From Microvirga arsenatis (GTDB lineage: Bacteria > Pseudomonadota > Alphaproteobacteria > Rhizobiales > Beijerinckiaceae): DNA of 64,000 nucleotides. Position numbers and translations under genes: made by a program. Positions within the stretch are counted from its first letter, which is position 1, and each line of letters begins with the position of its first letter. The notes under the pieces were generated by a model. That model was given only the letters and a program-made list of their open reading frames with translations. It did not search any database and was not told where the DNA came from. The stretch covers positions 1-64,000 of the forward strand of contig NZ_JAAAXJ010000002.1 in assembly GCF_009910705.1 (NCBI RefSeq). The letters are read 5' to 3'. Of this stretch, positions 33,705 to 42,302 are shown piece after piece.

Positions 33705-34820
33705 TCAGGCGCTGAGCAGCTTCCCCGTGCGCTTGGACTGAGTGCCGGCGACCTTGGCAATGCGCATGCCCCTCGTCACGAAGCGCCCGGCGATGCGGGC
33801 GAACATCACGCCGTCGCAGGGGGCCTTGGCCTCGGTGGTGAAGCCCGTCATGGGATCGACGATGTCGGCGATCACGTCACCGGCTTTCACGCGCGCTCCC
33901 ACCTCGGCCTTGAAGACCAGGATCCCTGAGGCCGGCGCCGGAACAGGCTCGGAGGCAGCCAGCGGCGTTGCCCGGCAGAGGGCCTCCGGCACCCGCGGCG
34001 TCTCGCCCGCAATGGCGCCGCGCAGGATCAGGAAACTGACGATGGCCGCCGCATCGGCCCGGGCCGTCTCGTGGCTCACGTCCCGCTCGCCCCGGAACTC
34101 CAGGGTGGTCGAGTGGCAGCCGAAGGGGATCGGGTGATCCGGGAAGCGGTCGGCGAGTTCCGCCCAAGGGCGACTGCAGGCCTCGTCGAAAGGCTCGTCG
34201 CCCGACACGTCGGCGAGCAGGTAGGCATGGGCGCCGATGAGGGCGGAGAGCGGGGCGAATGCCTCCTCGGAGCGGGTGTGGGTGTAGAGGTGCACCACCG
34301 CCTCCGCGTCGCAATGCATGTCGAGGACGATGTCCGCCTCCAGGGCGAGGCCGAGCAGGGCCTTCTTCATCGTCTCGGCCGGGTTGGACGGCTCCCACAC
34401 TTCGAGTTCCGCCCGCAAGGCCTCGCGGACGAGGCGGACATTCGCTTCCCCGTTGCCGGTCAACTTGCCGTCGATCCGCTCGGCCACCTTCGGCACGAAG
34501 TCGGGATAGCCCCGGTTGAAGTTGATCCCATCAGACAGGTTGAAGCGGCCGATATGGTCGCCCAGCACCCTTTGGCCAAGGCCGATGGGATTGGCGGAGG
34601 GCACGAGCACGATCTCGCCCCTGATCCGCCCCTCCGCCTCGAGGGCCGTGAGGCGCTCGCGCAGGTGATGGGCGGCAATCATGCCCGGGATCTCGTCGGC
34701 GTGGAGCGAGGCCTGGACATAGATGCGGGGGCGGGCGCCCTCCCGGCCGAAGCGCTGCACCGTCAGGGAGAGGTCGGCGCCGGGTGCGAGGGGCGAAAGC
34801 GCAATCTGTTCTGTTCTCAT
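33705..34820 (-). CDS. Succinylglutamate desuccinylase/aspartoacylase-family (AstE-like) zinc hydrolase
   Basis: A 371-residue M14-type metallohydrolase. Zinc ligands are His and Glu of SLHADEIPGM near residue 40 and His of DMHCDAEAVVH near 165. A phosphate/Arg-site FNRGYPDF lies near 97. The C-terminal 80 residues (VFKAEVGARVKAGDVIADI) resemble a biotinyl/lipoyl-like half-motif found in this subgroup. Family members remove acyl groups from amino acids or peptides. The ATG at 34820, following a GTG in frame, is the probable start. It is 45 nt downstream of glk at the end of the trehalose/glucose gene series, but a sugar role is not apparent and the substrate is unknown. Confidence 0.83.
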   Translation of the reverse strand: MRTEQIALSPLAPGADLSLTVQRFGREGARPRIYVQASLHADEIPGMIAAHHLRERLTALEAEGRIRGEIVLVPSANPIGLGQRVLGDHIGRFNLSDGINFNRGYPDFVPKVAERIDGKLTGNGEANVRLVREALRAELEVWEPSNPAETMKKALLGLALEADIVLDMHCDAEAVVHLYTHTRSEEAFAPLSALIGAHAYLLADVSGDEPFDEACSRPWAELADRFPDHPIPFGCHSTTLEFRGERDVSHETARADAAAIVSFLILRGAIAGETPRVPEALCRATPLAASEPVPAPASGILVFKAEVGARVKAGDVIADIVDPMTGFTTEAKAPCDGVMFARIAGRFVTRGMRIAKVAGTQSKRTGKLLSA

Positions 34821-34865
34821 CACTCGTCACCGGATTCGGGGTGCGAAGCGCTCGGGCAGGGCAGC

Positions 34866-35864
34866 TCAGGTCGCCTGCCACCCCTGCGATTGAAAGACGA
34901 AGCGCCCGGGATTCGTGACGATGGCGGCCAGCCCCTGCAGGGCCGGCTCCGGGTTGACGATGGCATAGACCGGCACCCGGCTCGCCCAGGCATCGTGCGG
35001 CGCCTTCCGGTCGAAGGCCTCCCGGAACGGGCCGGCCTGAAGGATGTCGATCATCCGCGGCGCGATGCCCCCTGCGATGAACACGCCGCCGGAGGCTTCG
35101 AAGGTGAGCGCCAGGTCGCCGGCGAAGCGCCCGAGGAAGCGGGCGAAGAGCGCCAGCGTATCCTTGGCGAGATCGTCGTCCTCGCGGGCGGCGGCCAGCA
35201 CATCGTTGGGCATGGCGAAGGGGCATTCCACGCCCCGATGGGCGGCCAAGGCCCTGGCGATGCGGAAAAGGCCCGGACCTGAGAGCACGACCTCGCCCGA
35301 CACCCGCCCGCCGACCCGCTCCAGATGGGGCCAGAGGGCGGTTTCCTCGTCGGTGGTCGGCCCGAATTCCATATGCCCCGCCTCGGTCGCAAGGATCGCG
35401 AAGCGGTCCTCCACCGGCACGAGGGCGCCGGCGCCCAGGCCCGTGCCGGGCCCGAGCACCACCCGCGGGCCGGACCGGGCCGGCGCGAAGGCGCCGAGCG
35501 GCGCGAGGTCGCCCTTCGCCTCGTCGAGCACCGTCACGGATGCGGCAACCGGCGTGTAGTCGTTGACGAGGGTCACGCGCTCGAGCCCGAGCGCCCGGCC
35601 GATGGCCTGCGCATCGATCACCCAATGGGCATTCGTGAGGCGGATCGCCGGCGCATCCACCCGGGTGGCGACCGCAATGATGGCGGAGCGGGGGGCAGGC
35701 CCCGCATAGGCTTCGAGCGCAATCCGGATGGCGCCGACCGGGTCCGGCGTCTGCGCCGTCAGGGCGCGCGGGAGGAGCTGAACGGGATCGCCGGGCGCCG
35801 GCAGGACGGCGAAGCGGGCATTGGTGCCGCCGATATCGCCGAGCAGAACGGGAAATGCGAACAT
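34866..35864 (-). CDS. glk: Glucokinase
   Basis: A 332-residue cytosolic hexokinase of the bacterial Glk family. VLLGDIGGTNARFAVL at residues 6-21 binds ATP phosphate, LVNDYTPVAASV near 98 carries the catalytic Asp, LGPGTGLGAGALV near 137 is the second phosphate loop, and EAGHMEFGP near 162 holds the Glu/His glucose contacts. It phosphorylates glucose to glucose-6-P. It lies 44 nt after the GH15 gene in the trehalose gene series, suggesting capture of glucose released there. Confidence 0.93.
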   Translation of the reverse strand: MFAFPVLLGDIGGTNARFAVLPAPGDPVQLLPRALTAQTPDPVGAIRIALEAYAGPAPRSAIIAVATRVDAPAIRLTNAHWVIDAQAIGRALGLERVTLVNDYTPVAASVTVLDEAKGDLAPLGAFAPARSGPRVVLGPGTGLGAGALVPVEDRFAILATEAGHMEFGPTTDEETALWPHLERVGGRVSGEVVLSGPGLFRIARALAAHRGVECPFAMPNDVLAAAREDDDLAKDTLALFARFLGRFAGDLALTFEASGGVFIAGGIAPRMIDILQAGPFREAFDRKAPHDAWASRVPVYAIVNPEPALQGLAAIVTNPGRFVFQSQGWQAT

Positions 35865-35908
35865 CGAAGCCTATCGTCCTTCTTGCCTCCGGCGCCCGAT
35901 CCTTCCGG

Positions 35909-37717
35909 TCAGAACGCCTCCTCCCAGCTCCGGCTCAGGCGCACCGCCGAGTTGATGAGACCCACCATGGAGTAGGTCTGGGGGAAGTTGCCCCACAGCT
36001 CGCCGGTGGTGAAGTCCGCATCCTCAGAGAAGAGCCCGAAGGAGTTGCGCAGGCTCAGGATGTGCTCGAACAGCTCCCTCGCCTCCTCCTTGCGCCCGAT
36101 GGCCCACAGCGCATCCACGTACCAGAAGCCGCAAATCATGAAAGCCGTGTGCATGCGCCCGAAATCGTCTTCCACATCATAACGCAGCAGCAAGTCGCCA
36201 CGCCGCAGGGTCTTGCCCACAGCCTCCACGGTGGCGACGAAGCGCGGATCGTCCGCCTTCACGAAATCGAGCTCCGCCAGGAGGAGGAGCGTCGCATCGA
36301 GGTGCTCGCCGTCGAACGAGGAGACGAAGGTTCCCGTCTTGGGGTTGAAGGCGCGCTCGTTGATGACCTGGTGCATGCGCTCGGCATTCTCGCGCCAATA
36401 GGCGGCCCGGTCCTCGCGTCCCATCGCTTCGGCGATCTTGACGAGCCGGTCGCAGGCCGCCCAGCACATCACGCTCGGAAAGGTGTGCACGGCCGCCTTG
36501 GTGCGCAGCTCCCACGGGCCGGCATCGGGCTTGTCGAACACCTCGACCGCCCTTTCGCCCAGCTTTTCCAGATGCTCGAACAGGGCCCGGTTGCCGGTGC
36601 GGATGAGCCGCTTGTCGAGGAAGGCGTGGACGGAGGCCAGAACCACGCTGCCATAGGCATCGTTCTGGATCTGCGTGTAGGCCGCATTGCCCACGCGCAC
36701 GGGCCCCATGCCGCGATAGCCTGCCAGCGCCGTCGCCTCGCGCTCCTCCAGATCCGGCGAGCGCGTGATGCTGAAGAGCGGCGGCATGTCCTTCTGGTCA
36801 GGGTTGGAATCCATGTCGTCGACGATGTTGGTGATGTAGGTGAGGTATTCCTCCATCGTCTTCGTGGTGCCGAGGCGGTTCAGCGCCTGGATCACGAAAT
36901 AGGCATCCCGCAGCCAGCAATAGCGGTAGTCCCAGTTGCGCTGGGTGTGCGGCGCCTCCGGCACGGAAGTGGTGAGCGCCGCAACGATGGCGCCCGTCTC
37001 CTCGAAGTTGCAGAGCTTGAGCGTGATGGCGGCGCGGATCACCGCCTCCTGCCAGTCGAAGGGGATGGAGAGCGAGCGCACCCAGTCGCGCCAGAAATCC
37101 ACCGTGCTGTCGAGGAAGGCGCGGGCGGTGGTGTCGGCCTCCGAGCGCAGGGGCTCGTCCTCGCCGAAGAAGAAGGACATCGGCCGGTCCACCACGAAGA
37201 AGCGCTCGTCCTGAACGTAGGAGATCGGCGCGTCCGTGGTGAGGCGCAGGGAGTAGTCCGGCCCGACGAAGCGCAGATGGTTGCTGCCGCGCGTGCGGCC
37301 GGGCGGACAATTGCCCCAGTCGAAATGGGGGCGCAGACGGAGGCGGATGCGTGGACGCCCCTTCACCGGCTGGACCCGGCGCACGAGCATCGGCGGGCGG
37401 AAGGTGCGGTCGAAATGCTTGAAGCGCGGGGCAAAATCCGTGATCTCGACGATGTTGCCGAAGGAATCCGTCAGGCGCGAGACGAGAACGGCCGTGTTCT
37501 GAAGGTAGCTCTGCTCGCAGCTGACCATGCCCGCCATGTCGATGGCGAACACGCCCTTCTGGTCCGCATCGCTCTGCCCTTCCGGGCAGTCGAGCAGGGC
37601 CGAGAAGACCGGGTCGCCGTCGAAGCGGGGGAAGCAGCTCCAGACGATCTGCGCGCGGCGATCCACCAGGGCCGAGATCATGCAATTGCCGATGACGGCG
37701 AGGTCCAACGAACTCAT
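35909..37717 (-). CDS. Glycoside hydrolase family 15 (glucoamylase/trehalase-like)
   Basis: A 602-residue protein of the (alpha/alpha)6-barrel GH15 family. The N-terminal beta domain opens SLDLAVIGNCMISALVDRRA. The catalytic barrel begins with RNWDYRYCWLRDAYFVIQAL near residue 265, containing the substrate-binding WDYRYCWLRD signature, and ends with SVMCWAACDRLVKIAEAMG and TGELWGNFPQTYSMVGLINSA, where the second catalytic Glu is expected. GH15 includes bacterial trehalases as well as glucoamylases; coupling to otsB (1-nt gap) and glk favours trehalose or its precursors. ATG 37717 is preferred because GAGGGG lies 12 nt upstream; ATG 37729 would overlap otsB. No signal peptide, so cytoplasmic. 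Confidence 0.9.
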   Translation of the reverse strand: MSSLDLAVIGNCMISALVDRRAQIVWSCFPRFDGDPVFSALLDCPEGQSDADQKGVFAIDMAGMVSCEQSYLQNTAVLVSRLTDSFGNIVEITDFAPRFKHFDRTFRPPMLVRRVQPVKGRPRIRLRLRPHFDWGNCPPGRTRGSNHLRFVGPDYSLRLTTDAPISYVQDERFFVVDRPMSFFFGEDEPLRSEADTTARAFLDSTVDFWRDWVRSLSIPFDWQEAVIRAAITLKLCNFEETGAIVAALTTSVPEAPHTQRNWDYRYCWLRDAYFVIQALNRLGTTKTMEEYLTYITNIVDDMDSNPDQKDMPPLFSITRSPDLEEREATALAGYRGMGPVRVGNAAYTQIQNDAYGSVVLASVHAFLDKRLIRTGNRALFEHLEKLGERAVEVFDKPDAGPWELRTKAAVHTFPSVMCWAACDRLVKIAEAMGREDRAAYWRENAERMHQVINERAFNPKTGTFVSSFDGEHLDATLLLLAELDFVKADDPRFVATVEAVGKTLRRGDLLLRYDVEDDFGRMHTAFMICGFWYVDALWAIGRKEEARELFEHILSLRNSFGLFSEDADFTTGELWGNFPQTYSMVGLINSAVRLSRSWEEAF

Positions 37718-37718
37718 G

Positions 37719-38471
37719 TCAACAATCATCCCCTCTAAAAGGAAGAGAACCTTCGAGCGCCCATGTGGACAGGCAATGTCGCAAGTCCGCAGGCGTTCCA
37801 AGGCGCACCTTGGCCACGGTCTCGCCCGGGCCGATTCGCACGGAGAGGCCGCCATGGGCATTCACGGTCTTGAAGCCGTTTTCGTCGGTCAAGTCGTCCC
37901 CGACGAAGATCGGATGCCGGCCCCGGTAGGGCGACTCTTCGAGAAAGCGCTCGATCACCTTTCCCTTGCCGGCGGCCGAGGGCAGGATCTCCGCCACGGC
38001 CTTGCCGTACTGGATCCGGTAATTGTCGCCCAGGGCCTCGACGGCAGCCCGGGCGGTGGCGAGGGCAAAGTCCTTCTCGTGCGGGGCAAGCCGCCAGTGG
38101 ATGGCGACCGAGCAGCCCTTGTCCTCGATCAGGACCCCGTCCTTGTCGGCCACGATCCGGTTCAGGCGCGCGACCGTCTCGCGCAGGGCCGGATGCTCCT
38201 CCGGATCGCACATGGACAGCCGCCCCGCGATGCGGTGCTCGAGCCCATGGAGGCCTGCCATGTCGAACCGGTGCGGCGCGAAGCGTCCGTCGAGAAAGGC
38301 GACCGGGCGTCCGCTGATGATGGCGAGCGCACCGCCGAGCCGCTCCTTGAGCCGGGTCAGGATGCGCGGCAGTTCCGGCTCCACGGCAACCGCGTCGGGG
38401 CGCTCGACGATGTCGACGAGGGTCCCGTCGAAATCGAGGAAGAGGGCATAGTTCTCGTTCATGTCAGGCAT
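37719..38471 (-). CDS. otsB: Trehalose-6-phosphate phosphatase
   Basis: A 250-residue HAD-superfamily phosphatase of OtsB length. Nucleophile motif LFLDFDGTLVDIV lies at residues 10-22, motif II is AIISGRPVAFLDGRF near 55, and motif IV is IFVGDDLTDENGFKTVN near 200. It removes phosphate from trehalose-6-P to give trehalose. It starts 24 nt after the GT20 synthase and ends 1 nt before the GH15 gene, so synthesis and hydrolysis genes are co-expressed. ATG 38462, three codons in, is a possible alternative start. Confidence 0.95.
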   Translation of the reverse strand: MPDMNENYALFLDFDGTLVDIVERPDAVAVEPELPRILTRLKERLGGALAIISGRPVAFLDGRFAPHRFDMAGLHGLEHRIAGRLSMCDPEEHPALRETVARLNRIVADKDGVLIEDKGCSVAIHWRLAPHEKDFALATARAAVEALGDNYRIQYGKAVAEILPSAAGKGKVIERFLEESPYRGRHPIFVGDDLTDENGFKTVNAHGGLSVRIGPGETVAKVRLGTPADLRHCLSTWALEGSLPFRGDDC

Positions 38472-38495
38472 CGGCCTTGTCGTCCTGCATGAGCG

Positions 38496-40730
38496 TCACG
38501 CATTGGCAGGCGCCCGGCGGCGCCCCTTGGCGATGAGCCGCCGGATCCGCTGCTGCTTGCGCAGGCGGGAGGCGGCCAGCAGCATCTGGCCGGCCCAGCG
38601 GTAGACGTTGCGCTCCTTCACCTGGTCGCGCATCAGCCGCATCCGCTCGCGCTGCTCCGGCTGCGGCATGGTGAGCGCCCGGTTGATCGCCTCGCCCATG
38701 GCATGGGCGTTGTATGGATTGACGATCAGCGCCTCCGACAATTCGCGGGAAGCCCCGGCGAAGGCCGAGAGGATGAGCACGCCCTGCTCGTCGTCGCGGG
38801 CGGCCACGAACTCCTTGGCGACGAGGTTCATGCCGTCATGCAGGCTGGACACGATGCACAGGTCCGCGGCGCGGAAGAGTTCGAACACCTCGTCGGGCTC
38901 GTGGTGGCGGATGAGGAGCTTGATGGGCTCGTACCCGTCTCCCCCATGCCGCTCGTTAATCTCGCGGGCGAGCGCCTCCGCCTCCTCCTGGAGCTGGCGG
39001 TAGTTCTGGAGCTTGCTGCGGGTCGGGGCTGCAACCTGGACGAAGGCGAAGTTCCCGTGCCATTCGGGGTGCTCGGCCAGCAGGACGTCGATGGCCTGCA
39101 TGCGGTCGAGGATGCCCTTGGTATAGTCGAACCGCTCGATGCCGACGCCGATGCGCATGTCAGGGGGAAGGCCGAGGCGCTCGCGCACGATCCGGCGGCA
39201 TTCCTCCACCGGCCTCTGCCCCTCCAGCGCCGTCGGCGGCCATTCGATGGAGATCGGATAAGGCCGGATCAGGGTCTCCTCGCCGCCGAAGATCACCGAA
39301 TCCTTCTCCCGGTCGATGCGGCTTTCCACGTAGGAATCCACCGAATCGAGGAAGTTGTTGCAATGGGCCTGGGTATGGAAGCCCAGGATCGAGGAGCCCA
39401 GCAGCCCGTCGATGATCTCCTCGCGCCAGGGGCAGATGCCGAAGGTCTCCGCATTGGGCCAGGGAATATGCCAGAAGGTGACGATGGTCGCCTGGGGCAG
39501 CCGGTCCCGGATCATGCGGGGCAGCAGGGCGAAATGGTAGTCCTGCACCAGGATGATCGGATCCTCGCGCTTGGCCTCGGCAACGATGGCCTCGGCGAAC
39601 TTCTCGTTCACGGACCGGTAGAACTGCCAGTCGCTCTCGCGGAAGATCGGCCGCACGAAGGCGATGTGGCAGAGCGGCCAGAGTCCCTCGTTCGCCGCCC
39701 CGTAATAATAGCCGTCCTGCTCCTCCTCCGAGAGCCAGACCCGGCGCAGGGTGTAGGAGGGGTTGTTCGGCGGCACGGGCACCCGGTCGCCGGCATCGAC
39801 CGTCTCCCGGTCCGCGCTGCCGCTGCCATGGGCGACCCAGGTGCCGCCGCAGGCGCGCACCACCGGCTCCAGGGCCGAGACGAGACCGCTCGCGGGGATC
39901 TGCAGGCTGATTCGGCCGTCCTCGGTTCTGTTGTGGATATAGGGCTCGCGGTTCGAGACCACGATCACCTCCGAGCCCGACAGCTCGTTGGCCAGGGCTG
40001 CCCGCAAGGTGTCGGGGCTCCAGTCGGTATGGGCGGCATCGATGGTGCGGCGCGAGGCCTCCAGCTCCTGCAGGACGTCGCGGATCTCCTGGCCGAGGGG
40101 GATGATGTTCTCCTCGACCGGCGGCTGGGCGCCCCCCGCCCGGGCGTTCTCGAGCGCCTGGCGGATGGAGGCCAGCCAGCGCCTCATGATGATGGCGGCG
40201 ATCATGGCGGCCAGGGCCGCAGCCCCGAAGGCGACGCCGGCGAGGGCCAGGAAGAGATAGTTGCGCGCCTCCCCGCCCCTCTGGTCGGCATAGCTGAGGT
40301 CATGAAGCACCACGAGGTGCCCTGCCCGGCCGCCTGCATTCAGGGGAAACGAGCTGACCAGCACGTTGTGGTCCTGGTTCCGCACGGTCGAGAAGCTCTC
40401 CGCATCGGACCGCGACGCCTCCGTGCAGGAGAAGGAGGGAGGCATGTTGCGGGAGGGAAAGCGCAGTTCCTGCCCATCGCAAAAGCCGATGGCCAGGACG
40501 CGCTCGTCGGAGGCGATGCGCTCGAACAGGGTTGCAATCTGCTGGGTGTCGTTGCGGGCCAGCAAGCCGCTGACCTGGTCGCGCACGGAGTTGAACACGA
40601 GGCGGGACCGCAATTCGACGTCACGGCGCGACCATTGCTCCACGAAGGACGTCGCAAAGGGCAGCACGGCCAGGATGACGATGGCCGCGACGAGCATCGC
40701 GATGCCGCCAAAGCGGAAGATGATCCTCAA
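38496..40730 (-). CDS. otsA: Membrane-anchored GT20 synthase (trehalose-6-phosphate synthase with N-terminal sensor-like region)
   Basis: A 744-residue protein much longer than OtsA (about 470). Residues 8-29 form membrane helix 1, 30-155 a predicted periplasmic region, 158-182 helix 2, and 183-250 a HAMP/linker-like helical stretch. From about 254 a complete GT20 catalytic domain follows: VSNREPYIHN, YYYGAANEGLWPLCH, LVQDYHFALLPRMI, TFWHIPWPNAETFG, GVGIERFDYTKGILDR and LHDGMNLVAKEFVA. The enzyme joins glucose from UDP- or another NDP-glucose to glucose-6-P. The following otsB supports trehalose, though this GT20 branch could also use another acceptor such as glycerol-3-P. The sensor-like N-terminus suggests activity tied to the membrane or an envelope signal. 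Confidence 0.88.
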   Translation of the reverse strand: MRIIFRFGGIAMLVAAIVILAVLPFATSFVEQWSRRDVELRSRLVFNSVRDQVSGLLARNDTQQIATLFERIASDERVLAIGFCDGQELRFPSRNMPPSFSCTEASRSDAESFSTVRNQDHNVLVSSFPLNAGGRAGHLVVLHDLSYADQRGGEARNYLFLALAGVAFGAAALAAMIAAIIMRRWLASIRQALENARAGGAQPPVEENIIPLGQEIRDVLQELEASRRTIDAAHTDWSPDTLRAALANELSGSEVIVVSNREPYIHNRTEDGRISLQIPASGLVSALEPVVRACGGTWVAHGSGSADRETVDAGDRVPVPPNNPSYTLRRVWLSEEEQDGYYYGAANEGLWPLCHIAFVRPIFRESDWQFYRSVNEKFAEAIVAEAKREDPIILVQDYHFALLPRMIRDRLPQATIVTFWHIPWPNAETFGICPWREEIIDGLLGSSILGFHTQAHCNNFLDSVDSYVESRIDREKDSVIFGGEETLIRPYPISIEWPPTALEGQRPVEECRRIVRERLGLPPDMRIGVGIERFDYTKGILDRMQAIDVLLAEHPEWHGNFAFVQVAAPTRSKLQNYRQLQEEAEALAREINERHGGDGYEPIKLLIRHHEPDEVFELFRAADLCIVSSLHDGMNLVAKEFVAARDDEQGVLILSAFAGASRELSEALIVNPYNAHAMGEAINRALTMPQPEQRERMRLMRDQVKERNVYRWAGQMLLAASRLRKQQRIRRLIAKGRRRAPANA

Positions 40731-40910
40731 AGCACTCAGTTCCTCAAGAAGTCGATACCTGCATCGAGCGGCCGGGCGGGCTCCGGGCGAGCCCTTGGAC
40801 CTCGCCTTCGATGGAGGGCTGCAGGGGAATGCGGCCTTCGCCCCTGTTATGGGCTCCCGGACCGAACTTTCCAGGCTTGAGCGGAACGGGAGGAGGATCG
40901 GAGGGCTCCC

Positions 40911-40953
40911 GAAACGAAAACCGCGGCCCGTGGTGTCGACACGGGCCGCGGTT
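40911..40953 (-). terminator. Intrinsic terminator of the type I secretion operon
   Basis: On the minus strand a 14-bp stem, AACCGCGGCCCGTG (complement at 40940-40953 and 40919-40932 on plus), encloses the loop TCGACAC and is followed by TTCGTTTCG. It lies 24 nt past the hlyD stop. The rest of the 246-nt gap to the synthase gene holds no other structure I can support. Confidence 0.8.
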
Positions 40954-40976
40954 CCAGGACTCGAAAGGCGGGAGGG

Positions 40977-42302
40977 TCAGTGCTCGCGGAAGGCGCGGGC
41001 GATCTGCTCCTGCATCGGCTTGAAGAAGTACTCGAGCGGGGTGCGCTCGTTCACCTCGACGAAGACCTCCGCCTGCATGCCGGCGATCAGGTGCAGGTTC
41101 TCGAGCTTCTTGAGCTCGTTCTGCGGCAGCTCGATGCGGATCGTATAGAAGGTGGTGCCTGTCTGCTGGTCGCGGGACACGTCGGCCGAGATGCGGCTCA
41201 CGGTGCCGTGCAGGTCGGGCATGTTGCGGGCGTTGGAGGCATGGACCTTCACTGTCGCCTTCTGGCCGATCTTCACCTGGTCGATCTCGTTGGGGAGAAC
41301 CCTCGCCTCGAGCTCGAGCTTGTCGTTCACGGGCACGATGTTCATCACCGGCTCGGCGGGCGAGATCACGCCGCCGATGGTGTGCACGTTGAGCTGGTGC
41401 ACGTAGCCGTCGCTCGGCGCACGGATGTCGATGCGCTTGAGCTGATCCTCGGCCGCCACGCGGCGCTCGGTGTACTCCGCGACCTTGGCCTGGATCTCGC
41501 GCAGCTCCTGCACCGCCTCGGCGCGGGTCTGCTCGTCGATCTGGATGATCTGGAACTCCGTCTCGGCGATGCGGCTCTCGGCCTGGGCCACCGACGCGAT
41601 GAGCTGGCCGCGCTGGCCTTCGATGCTGGCGGCATCGCGCTCGAGCGCGTTGAGGCGCGTGATCGGAACCAGGTTCCTCTGGTAGAGGTCGCGCACGCCC
41701 TTGAGCTCGTCCACGATCAGCTCGGCCTCGCGGGCCTTGGCCTGCTGCTGCGCCCTCAGGCCCACGATCTCGTCGCGGGACTGGGCGATGCGCTTCTTGA
41801 GCTGGTCCTTCTGCGCCTCGCGCGAGGCGCGGCGCGCCACGAACAGGGTTCGCTCGGAGGACATGATCTTCTGCACGGCCGGCTCGTTGAGACGGTGGGC
41901 GAATTCCGGCGGGGTCTGCACATCGGGAGCACCGTCGCGCTCGGCCTCGAGACGGGCCTGGCGGCCGAGATACTCGTCGAGCTGCTTGGCGACCACCTGA
42001 AGGTTGGCCCGGGTCACCGTCTCATCCAGGCGGATCAGGAGATCGCCCTGTGCGACGCGGTCGCCCTCCTTCACCTTCAGCTCGCCGACGATGCCGCCGG
42101 TCGAGTGCTGGACCTTCTTGACGCTGGTGTCGACCACGAACTGACCGCCGGCGACGACCGCGCCGGAAAGCGTCGAGGTGGCCGCCCACAGGCCGATGGT
42201 TCCGCCGAAGAGGCCGATCATGGCCATGCCGCCGATCGCGGACTGGCGCAGGATCCGCTGGTGGACGGAAGGCTTCTTTTCGGGAGCTTGAATGACCAAC
42301 AT
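40977..42302 (-). CDS. HlyD-family type I secretion periplasmic adaptor
   Basis: A 441-residue membrane-fusion protein. A short cytoplasmic start (MLVIQAPEKKPSVHQRILRQ) precedes one membrane helix at about 25-45, the lipoyl half-motifs VKEGDRVAQGDLLIRLDETV near 78 and RAPSDGYVHQLNVHTIGGV near 315, with a long coiled-coil hairpin (residues about 95-305) between them, and the conserved C-terminal VNERTPLEYFFKPMQEQ. It bridges the inner-membrane ABC transporter and a TolC-type outer-membrane channel. The ATG immediately follows the stop of the ABC gene. No TolC gene is present here. Confidence 0.94.
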   Translation of the reverse strand: MLVIQAPEKKPSVHQRILRQSAIGGMAMIGLFGGTIGLWAATSTLSGAVVAGGQFVVDTSVKKVQHSTGGIVGELKVKEGDRVAQGDLLIRLDETVTRANLQVVAKQLDEYLGRQARLEAERDGAPDVQTPPEFAHRLNEPAVQKIMSSERTLFVARRASREAQKDQLKKRIAQSRDEIVGLRAQQQAKAREAELIVDELKGVRDLYQRNLVPITRLNALERDAASIEGQRGQLIASVAQAESRIAETEFQIIQIDEQTRAEAVQELREIQAKVAEYTERRVAAEDQLKRIDIRAPSDGYVHQLNVHTIGGVISPAEPVMNIVPVNDKLELEARVLPNEIDQVKIGQKATVKVHASNARNMPDLHGTVSRISADVSRDQQTGTTFYTIRIELPQNELKKLENLHLIAGMQAEVFVEVNERTPLEYFFKPMQEQIARAFREH

